A DNA stretch of 64,000 bases from Lucifuga dentata. Its lineage: Eukaryota; Chordata; Actinopteri; Ophidiiformes; Bythitidae. Both the position numbers and the translations under genes were made by a program. Numbering within the stretch: position 1 is the stretch's first letter; every line of letters starts with the position of its first letter. The notes under the pieces are model-generated. The model saw only the letters and a program-made list of their open reading frames with translations, was not told the origin of the DNA and did not search any database. The DNA lies in contig VXCM01001336.1 in assembly GCA_014773175.1 (NCBI GenBank), forward strand, positions 186,001-250,000, written 5' to 3'. Below are positions 54,801 to 64,000 of this stretch, one piece after another.

Positions 54801-56109
54801 TTTACTTCACACTGGTTGTGGAATAACATGATGGAAGCTTCCCCTCCACATGTCCATGTAACCACTGCAATAACTCTCCCAGCAGTTACAGAAACAAACA
54901 CTATCCATGGCAGCAAAGGCTCCAGTGCAGAGCTGTCAGACAATGATGATTTGTGAAACCATCAACATATATTGTGTAATTCTGACAAGCGTGTGTTTTG
55001 CAAAGGGTGAGATAGGTGTGTCATTCTGCCCCTCAAGGACAGAATGTACCTTATACTGTATATACTGCAGTTTGCCTGCTTAGATGAAATATGTATTCTT
55101 GCAAAGACACACATGGAAATGTATAGATCCGTCATTTCCCCTAATCTATTGCAAAGAAAAGAAAGAGCAGAAAAATTTGGCTTTGGGCTGTAAACATCTC
55201 CATATGTAATCTGTCCTAGCCTTCTGAGAAATGGAGAAATGTTATTAAATTGTCGAGCTGAGTGATTCAGTTATGTAAAAGCAATAAATGCAGAGTGGTG
55301 GTTAACATTTACAGCATCATACATTTGTGATTTAACATGCTTTCTCTAGTTCATATGCTTTAAGGGCAGTTCCTGTGTTGTTTTGTTTAGAGTCCTGTGG
55401 ACACATAGTTACCTTTGTGAGGAAGGAAGTGACAGCTGAATGAGCAAACAGGATGCAGGGAGGGGGCTGGTTCTGCCGAGGCTCACAGGAAGTTCATACT
55501 GCATTAATAAGACAGATACGACAATCATAATTACTTTCAGAGAGCAGCAGGGTTGTAATTCCAAAAGATACTTAGCATTTCTAATTTTCATTATTCAATA
55601 TGTCTCTGTAAAATAGTGACACCAGAATGATCTGGATTAATGGGAGTTGGAATATAATTGTTTTCTGCACTAGTTAGCTCTGAAGCAGGCATGTGCAGAA
55701 ACACACACATGCATGCATCATTGTACTTCTATCCTTACGGATCTGCATTGATTATACGCATTCTCTACCCCTTAGTCCTAACCTTAACTAAACACTTGAC
55801 CTCTGAGGAAGTCAAAGTTCAGCCAAATTGTTTGATGTTGCAAAAAAAACCCAAACCTTATTTTAAAAGTCTGAAAGTCGAATTGGCTCTCACAGTCTCA
55901 CATGCGCCCATGAGGAGACTGTGACTAAAACTGTATTTGTCTTGACTGAAGGCCAGTACCGTGGGTGTGAGCAGGGCAAAAATGTTGTTGAATTAATTAA
56001 AAGCCCATATTGAATGGTGACACAGAAGGATACAATACACTGCCAAGGATTAAAGTTTGATAAATCACTTGCCTATCTAACACTAACTTTCCCTCCCAAC
56101 AGGATCAGC

Positions 56110-57145
<1,036 letters not shown>

Positions 57146-57486
57146 AACCCAAGACACTGAGGATGGAGAAACTCTGATTCTAAACCTTGGTGATGAGGAG
57201 AAATGTGACCTAACTGTTCTGAGACCAAACTGGACCAGCACAGGGACCAACGAGAACATATGCATATATAAAAACCACAACACACACATCATGTTGAGCA
57301 CACATACATATATATAAAAAGAAATAATGACTAAAGACTAAGATTTTGAGCTATACGTAACAGTACAAGTAAAACAATTACAGTAATCCCTGTACTGGAT
57401 TTAAAACTGCCTTTTATTTCCAGTAAAAACCACCAATATTATAAATTACAGATGCTTTTGAACTTGTAAATATATTTTTGTTTTAA

Positions 57487-58018
57487 AGGACCATACCAAT
57501 GGTTTGTTTTAAACTAACTACAAACTAATTACAAACCAAATGTGACTCTCCAAAGGATAGCATACATTTTTAGATTGATTTCCTAATTTCATTTTATATC
57601 AATATGCTATGAAAATAACGTGAAAACTTGTAACTTGCTTGAGCTAGATAACACATCACACTGAACATGTAGTCTGCTTTACTTTTTGTTAAAGTTAAAG
57701 TTACATTATTACTCAGTACTCAAAATGACTTGCTGGTGCATGTAAGAACACTGTACACCTTTAACCTCTTTATTAGCCTTGAATGCACCCCAAGCAGAGT
57801 TTTGGAAATGGCCCCAGGTCACAATTTCAATACCACAGTTCCAATGCAACATTAACAAAATAGCAATAATTACAGCTGTTCAATATGACTGATTACCTAT
57901 TACAATCAACTTTCAAGTCTCTGCCAACTGATTTTCATAGGGTACTGAAATGAACTGAAAGTAGAAGGCCATGATTTGAAGTTGATCATCTAAATTGCAA
58001 ATCCAGAGGTATGGTCCT
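57487..58018 (+). mobile_element. TTAA-flanked inverted-repeat element, copy 4 (diverged)
   Basis: TTAA at 57483-57486 and 58019-58022; ends AGGACCATACC and GGTATGGTCCT. The interior shares CTTGAATGCACC with the spacer of copy 2 and GGTACTGAAATGAACTGAAA-like sequence with the others. It lies 340 bp after the tagln stop, possibly inside its 3' UTR. Confidence 0.8.
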
Positions 58019-58088
58019 TTAAAAATGCTTAGGAAATACATCAAATTTCAGTCATGTATGTTTTACCTGCTCCATATAATATGGAATT

Positions 58089-58322
58089 TAAGCAGCGATG
58101 GCTGCAAGGATCGCTACGGTAACCAGAAATAGGTCTCTGCTTTTTTTCCACATTGAACACAGAATTGCCCTGTGGCCTGTAGATCTACTACTGTATTTGG
58201 AAAACACTGGTTTCACATGGTAGATCTACAGGCTAAAAGGATCCTGAAGTTCACACATGTACAAACGAGCAGAGATCTAGTTTCTGGTCACTGTAGCTGT
58301 TCTTGCAGCCATCGCTGCATAA
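58089..58322. repeat. ~234 bp inverted repeat downstream of tagln
   Basis: The left arm starts AGCAGCGATGGCTGCAAGGA; the right arm ends GCAGCCATCGCTGCATAA. Matching continues through CCAGAAA..TCTCTGCT and an inner GTAGATCTAC pair. Arms of ~50 bp plus inner ~15 bp stems could form a hairpin. Not the same family as the neighbouring TTAA element. Confidence 0.75.
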
Positions 58323-59754
58323 AGTCCCTTATATCAGGAAAGCTACAGAGATGCTCTCCATCACCTAATTTCTAATCAAGATGTTGGGCTTTCTTCCTAC
58401 AGCTTAATATTTTTATACATCATATAATGATGTTAATGATTTTGAAATAAAGTTCAATTTAATGATAAAAAAAGCCTCATGTACTGATGGATAGGTGAGA
58501 GTGCTACATTCACGGCATGACTCAATCACCACTGCATCTGTTCAATAAAACAAAACAAAATAAAAAAAACATGAACTAACATGCATGGCAACCTGATAGC
58601 AAAGACATAAAAACCTGTTCTTCTCATTCTCAACACAGGGCTTTGTTTGCTGTTAACCTGATCCTTATTCCACATTAGAGATAAGTAGATGTGATAAGGA
58701 AAAGCTGCAAAAAAAAAAAAAAAAAAAAAATGGGACATCGCCCAAGGGTGGGAGGAGAGAAAATGATGGCAGAGTGATGAAGGGAGGGGATTTTGCCTGG
58801 ATGTTTCCTGGCTAGGGCTATGCCTGTCTCGATGGAAAAAGAGAAACTAGAGGGATTCAGTGGAGGACTATCTCCCCTTCCAGCCAAGTTTTGTTTACTC
58901 TGGGTTTTTGCTCAAGTGCCGACAAAGCTGTTCAGCATGAAGTAACTCAGGAAGAAAGAGAAGAAAAGCAGGAAGGAGGAGATGTAAGAAGAAGGGAGTT
59001 AAGTTTGGTGTGAAAAAGGGATTATAAAGTAGCAGCAGGGTGAGGACATTTGTGGAGTCAAGCAAAGGAGATTAAAGAAATTGAAGTTCATGACAGAAGT
59101 TTAGATTAAGACCAAACAGACAAAATCAGAAGCATTTCCAAAAAGGACTGATCATTGCAGGAGGCAGCCGAGCAAGAGGACTTCCTTTTCCCTCTCTACT
59201 CTCTCTAGGCCTGTTAACAGGAAAAATATTGACTCACGTATGGTGAAGCAATGAATTAAATTCAGGAAAGATCAAGTGAAACAAGTACAAACAAGCACAA
59301 AGGCAGATTGTTGTTTTCACAGTAAAACCTCTATGTTCAGTCGAGAACTGCTTCTCGTTCATGCTTCATCACTGTGTAGACACACATGGTATTATCTCCT
59401 GCTGATGGGATCATTTGCTGTTTGTAATGGGCTTATATTAATAGACTTCTACATGTGATGAAGCTGCATTCATCACTGTGGGACTGTTAGGAGAAATTTA
59501 TGCATCCTTTGTCTCAGATTAATCGCAGTGACTGCAATCTCACCTGTAGTCCAGATAATTACTTTTCCGAAACTTGTTTATTATTTCAACACTAATATTT
59601 ATTTCATCACGGCAGACTAATGCGCTCTGGCACAAGTGAGCTCTTATTAGAGCGTCTCGTATTATTCACATCTCAAGGGTCCATTAAAGTCATGAGCATT
59701 TTGTGTCTGCACCAAATAGACAAAGAATTTTTTAAATGCCTTCTTATGTTTGAC

Positions 59755-59911
59755 ATTTGTTTCCTTTTTACGGTTTGTCACTATAAATACATCATATTGT
59801 ACGTCAAGTCAGGTCAAGTCAGNTTTGTTTCCTTTTTACGGTTTGTCACTATAAATACATCATATTGTACGTCAAGTCAGGTCAAGTCAGGTCAAGTCAG
59901 GTCAAGTCAGC
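59755..59911. repeat. TCAGGTCAAG minisatellite with duplicated flank at an N
   Basis: A ~67 bp stretch from about 59756 (GTTTCCTTTTTACGGTTTGT..) reappears right after the N at 59823, and is followed by 10 bp TCAGGTCAAG units. The duplication around N is probably an unmerged contig overlap; the short units are a genuine tandem repeat. Confidence 0.85.
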
Positions 59912-60174
59912 AAAAATGGGACACATTTTAATAGAGTAGTCTGTTTTGAATTCATGTTTATTTCATTCATTTATATCAAATTTGTTTATTTGTATTTAGT
60001 TTTCATGAAGCATCTTGTCATCCTTAAAAATCAAAGACATGATAATAATAATAATAATAATAAGACATGATACTCTAAAAGGTTTTATCATCTTCTCTAT
60101 AATATTCCCTCTTTTGTTGTTATTGTTTTAGTTTGTTCTGGTTCAGTCATATTTTACTTCAGTTTGTTTGTTTG

Positions 60175-60513
60175 TTAGCAGGACTGCTCAAAATGTTATA
60201 AACCGATTTTGACAAAATTTGGTGATGTCTGAGGAAAGAATCCATTAAATTTAGGTTTAGATCCATCCTGATCTAGGCGTGGACAGGAATTTTAGACATT
60301 TTACTGTACATCTGAATGAAAAAATCTGGGACATTTATCTAATAATAGACTATCAATAGGTAAAATCTAGCCGAGATCAACATAAAGATGTGAATCTGTC
60401 AGAAAGAAAAAATAATGCTAGGAGAGGAGGCACATTAATGGACCTGGTGAAAAGCTTGTGCTGCCTTGGTGGAGGGATGTGCTCTAATGAGTGCCCTTCT
60501 AGTTCAATTTTGT
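60175..60513 (+). repeat. Old dispersed repeat, copy 3 (longest)
   Basis: Starts GTTAGCAGGACTGCTCAAAA, runs through CCGATTTTGACAAAATTTGG and ends TTGGTGGAGGG..TGAGTGCCCTTCTAGTT. This matches my memory of a widespread fish repeat of unnamed class; no coding sequence. Confidence 0.6.
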
Positions 60514-63500
60514 CACACACCAAACTATTTCAAGGAACAACTTTTTTAAAAAAAAGAATAAAATGCTGAAAGAAAGCTGTATATAGAAATACTAATGTCT
60601 TGGATTCTGACATCATCAGTTTGACATCATCATTTATTGATTAAGCCTTAAGCATATCAAAGTTAACACATGATTTTGCAATTTTATCAGCTATTCTTTG
60701 TTCCACAGCAGTCATGTGAATCTGATTAACTAATGAGTCAGACTCATGATGCATAAAACAATTAATAATTCCCTGCATTGTTAATTAATCATTTTAGCAA
60801 GGCTAAAAATATATCCTAGTGCCTTGAAAGATTAATTTGTTTGTTAGAGAGCTAGAATAACATCAGGTGAGATGAGCAGCAGAAACATGCTGGTTAGAGA
60901 AGCAACCATGGAATTACAAAGATTAAATAGATAAAAAAAAAAAAAAAAGACAAAAAAAATAGACAAAATCCATCCATCCATCCATCCATCTATCCTCTAT
61001 ACTGACCTTGCACGATCAAAATTCTTGAACCTAATCAGTGCAGTTATAATGTAGATGTGGACATTCAGGAAGAAACAAGTTGCAGGATGTCTGACATGAT
61101 TAATGACATCAACAATATTTGTCACATTTTCAGTAATGCAGAAAAGATATAACGGTTTATTTATCACACAGCTGCAGTGTTTTATCTCATCTTTAGCTTA
61201 AAGACTCCATGTATTAACATTTCTGCAGCTAATTTTTAACAGAGCAGTAGCTCCTAAACACAGGATCTAATTTTTTTTTTTTTTTTTTNTAATTTTTTTT
61301 TTTTTTTTCTTTTTCTTTTTTGTCATGGTTCTAATGAAAGTTTGGAAACACCAACACATCACTGGCTCCAAAGAAATGTACTTCTGCCTTATAGGGGCAA
61401 AACAGGGGTTCGAGAAGTGGAAAGACGCCAATTCCGGTCCTCAGGTAACCTTTCTTCCTTGAGCAGCTATCACTAAGCTATTGAGCAAGGCACATAATCA
61501 CTCCCCCCCCCCCCCCCCCNCCCCCCCACAGTTATTATCTGAGTGGTGACAGGAAGGGAATATATTTTTATTTGCTTTGCCCTGTAGGTGAGATTGGCTT
61601 GCACACAGCAGGACAAATGTCAGACAAGTGTCAAGCCTGAAGCTATTAAACTCACTTTCCATAAGTCACAAAGCCAGTAAATACATAAGAACCCAAGAAG
61701 GACAACTAGGGACAAAAAAAAAAAAAGAAGAAGAAGAAGTTTGGAGCAATTAAAGTCATGCTGCAAAAGAGGGAGACATGGCGGCTTAAAACAAACCAAA
61801 GGGGAGGTTAGCCTACCAAGCATTTGACTCTAAAATTACATTTAAACTGCACAAAATTAAGTTTATGATTCTAAGAGAAAATAGTAATACGGGCAATAAA
61901 TGACAGAAAAAGCACCATTAGGCTGCTTTAGACTCTATTCAGCAGCCTAAGGTCATTAACCTATTACACAAAAGGCTGCAGTCAAAAATAATCACCCTGG
62001 GTGAATGGCTGTGGAAAGAAATAGGACAGCCTGACCCTAACTTGGGACCTACTGAATTAGCTTTAGCATCAGAGACAATTATTGAGAGCTGCAGCAGAGA
62101 AATCAATGGGTATAAATTAATTGCAATGACCTGGTCATGCAGTACAGATGCCTTCTGGAATTTTTTCTGGAACTCTTTAAAATGAGGAAGACGTGGTGTT
62201 ACATGAGACTTAATGCAGCTACAACAGCTCTGCTTACAGCATCAGTGTGTCGATGCTTCCCTTTCAGGTGAAAGTGGAAATAAATAGCCTGAATAAAATG
62301 ATTGAACATGACTGTGTGGATCCAGAATTTTTAAATATGAATGATATTTGTGGAAAAAGAAAGAGGCAGGACAGCCAAAGACAAGACAAAGCAGTGATTC
62401 ACTACAAATCAGGATAAACATTGTCTCTTGGATGTGAACATGAAGATAAAATCTGTGTTTTGGAAGGAGTAACTCATGGTACGGTGAGCTGTGAATAAGA
62501 CTGATCATGAATTGTAAACCACAGAGGAAGATGCTGTGGCATGATAGCATGTGTTACTAGCGTTTATGTGGTGGTGTGGTGGTTTTGAAGACAAAGATGG
62601 TGCAAAAGGTGAAGCAGACAAATCAAGTCTCAGTAGCAGGTAACCCGTGCCAGGAAGCAGGTGTTTCTCTTTAATACTCTGGTCTGAATCCAAATTATTG
62701 AGATCTGAAAGGTAAACCTTCAGTTTAGTCAATAAGAGAGGATGGTTGGACTTAAAGCAGATGAAGCAGAGCAACTTGATGAAAGTTTAACATGTCACTG
62801 TGGGTGCAGCTAAATATTTATTTGAAGCCCATTACTTGAGAAATACAGGTAAGTTTGCTTAAGTTAAAACATCTTAAATGTTTTTCTTTGCACATGATCA
62901 TGTGAAACTCTCCACTTTATTTCATTATCACTAATTAGCCAGTCACCCCAACTGCTGCAGTGGCATTGCTACAGCAGAACTAGCAGAGGTAGAGGATGGA
63001 TCAGTTCCCTGTTGAAACCGATGTGGCTTATTAGCTTTTGTCACAGAATTGAGAGTTTCAGCCATTTGAGTCCTCATTAATATCCTCACTGTTGAAGTGC
63101 TCAAAACAAATGAAAACTGCCTTAGCATTTGCTAAAATTGTGAATGATTGTTCTTTCCTTAGAGATGTACTTGACAAAGATGACCGTGTTTTCTATCCCA
63201 GAGCACCTTATATAGGTGGATGCACTGAAGAAAAGTGCAGTCAAAGCCCCCATTAGCACAGCCCCATAAGTGCTAACTGGGCCACCTATAGGGGCCAGTT
63301 AAAAAAAAAAAAAAACCATTTATCTTCACGGGTATCCAAGGGAAAAAAATATCACACTATAACTCCTTTGAAGGCCCTCATTTTGCTACCTCAGGCCTCT
63401 GCTTAAACACACACCTGCATGAAAGCTGATAGTTTTGGGATTTTCAAGTCAAACACAACTAGATCAAGTTTACCAATGATAGTTCTAGAGGTCTGTTATC

Positions 63501-63701
63501 TGCATAGAACTTTCACGTGATTGGTAATGAATATGTTTACTAGGCTTCCCAAATCCACAATAACCCATGCTGAAGTAGGAAATGAGACATGAAAGCAGTA
63601 TTTCTCCTGGGTCTTTGGTGTAGAGCTGTGCTGTATATTGATATACAAATACATACGGTACAAACATATACTGCTGCCAATAATATACAGGTCTAATACT
63701 C

Positions 63702-63935
63702 AGGGACACGGTGGTCTCATAGCAAGATGTTTGAATCCAGTTGGGGTTTGCATGTTCTCGCTGTGCCTGAGTTTCATTTCACAACCCAAAGACACGCAGG
63801 TTAGTGAAATGGAAACTCTAAATTGCCATTAGTTGATGTGAATGTGAACGTGAAAGAGTTTGTCTCCCCCTGCAACCCTGCACAGGATGTGGGTATAGAG
63901 AATGGATGGATGGATGGATGGATGAATTGGTGGAT
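63702..63935 (+). mobile_element. tRNA-SINE-like repeat with (GGAT)n tail
   Basis: Contains GACACGGTGGTCTCATAGCA, TTTGAATCCAGTTGGGGTTT, GCATGTTCTCGCTGTGCCTG, AAAGACACGCAGGTTAG and CTCTAAATTGCC, then GGATGTGGGTATAGAGAATG and GGAT units. This is the order of a very common fish tRNA-derived repeat; the copy is degenerate and deleted in its tRNA-like head. Confidence 0.7.
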
Positions 63936-64000
63936 GATATTAAATCAGATTATACTTTCAGTGGTTATCACACTTTGAGTTATGACACACTGGCCACCTT

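Larger units (their letters stand above)
39866..56109. other. 16 kb intergenic between connexin and tagln
   Basis: The left part is probable connexin 3' UTR (end not determined). Otherwise it holds microsatellites, one TTAA-flanked element (43.6 kb), a pyrimidine-rich block (45.6-46.1 kb) and old dispersed repeats (47.1 and 51.7 kb). 48-51 kb and 52-56 kb show no exon with splice sites and family resemblance. The non-coding first exon and promoter of tagln should lie in the right part but were not located. Confidence 0.55.
58323..64000. other. Intergenic to the right edge, no gene seen
   Basis: AT-rich with A-runs (58709-58730, 60933-60948), short (TAA)n at 60042-60062, T-run and C-run with Ns at 61289 and 61520, (CATC)n at about 60970-60991 and dispersed repeats. 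No spliced coding pattern was recognised. Confidence 0.55.

Noticed and set aside
61400..61425. GGGGTTCGAGA, resembling a tRNA T-loop
   Set aside because: No matching acceptor, D or anticodon arms around it.

Overview
The window is a stretch of a vertebrate nuclear genome. Short coding exons with GT-AG introns, abundant CA/GA/GT microsatellites and small inverted-repeat DNA elements, together with gene content, point to a ray-finned (teleost) fish, probably a percomorph. I identified everything by reading exons and comparing the translations with family sequences I remember; no search was run.

Five protein-coding genes are supported. (1) The 3' part of a mitochondrial uncoupling-protein gene (ucp2-like, +, 124-1411). 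(2) dnajb13 (-, 1618-5162), complete with 8 coding exons for 316 aa, convergent with ucp2. The UCP2/DNAJB13 tail-to-tail arrangement matches the human 11q13 order. (3) rab6a (-, 7193-14723), complete for 208 aa, with two alternative, equally long versions of coding exon 6. (4) A neuronal connexin of the Cx36/Cx35/Cx34 group (+, 20959-39865), with two coding exons separated by an ~18 kb intron and 310 aa ending in the ZO-1-binding SAYV tail. (5) tagln (transgelin, +, 56110-57145), with four coding exons for 199 aa and a 5' UTR splice acceptor just before the ATG.

Layout: 0-15 kb is gene dense (ucp2, dnajb13, rab6a). 15-21 kb is non-coding and becomes strongly purine-rich on the + strand just upstream of the connexin. 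21-39 kb is the connexin intron. 40-56 kb is non-coding with old repeats. 56-57 kb is tagln. 57-64 kb is non-coding with several repeat elements. The repeats include a family with ends TTAAAGGACC...GGTCCTTTAA (four copies, one rearranged into a ~670 bp near-perfect palindrome inside the connexin intron). A second ~500 bp foldback element lies in a rab6a intron. There are also remnants of a dispersed repeat at about 47, 51.7 and 60.3 kb, and a tRNA-SINE-like copy at the right edge.

The genes are not a functional unit. They cover mitochondrial carrier, axonemal co-chaperone, Golgi Rab, electrical synapse and actin-binding roles. The most interesting observations are the duplicated rab6a exon (one copy RAB6A-like, the other RAB6B-like, each 94 bp, so using both breaks the frame), a perfect RFX X-box 114 bp upstream of the dnajb13 ATG, a histidine-rich cytoplasmic loop in the connexin, and long intronic hairpins that could be double-stranded in pre-mRNA. 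Fourteen single-N positions and one 108-N gap are assembly joins in simple repeats; three of them carry duplicated flanking sequence that is probably artificial.
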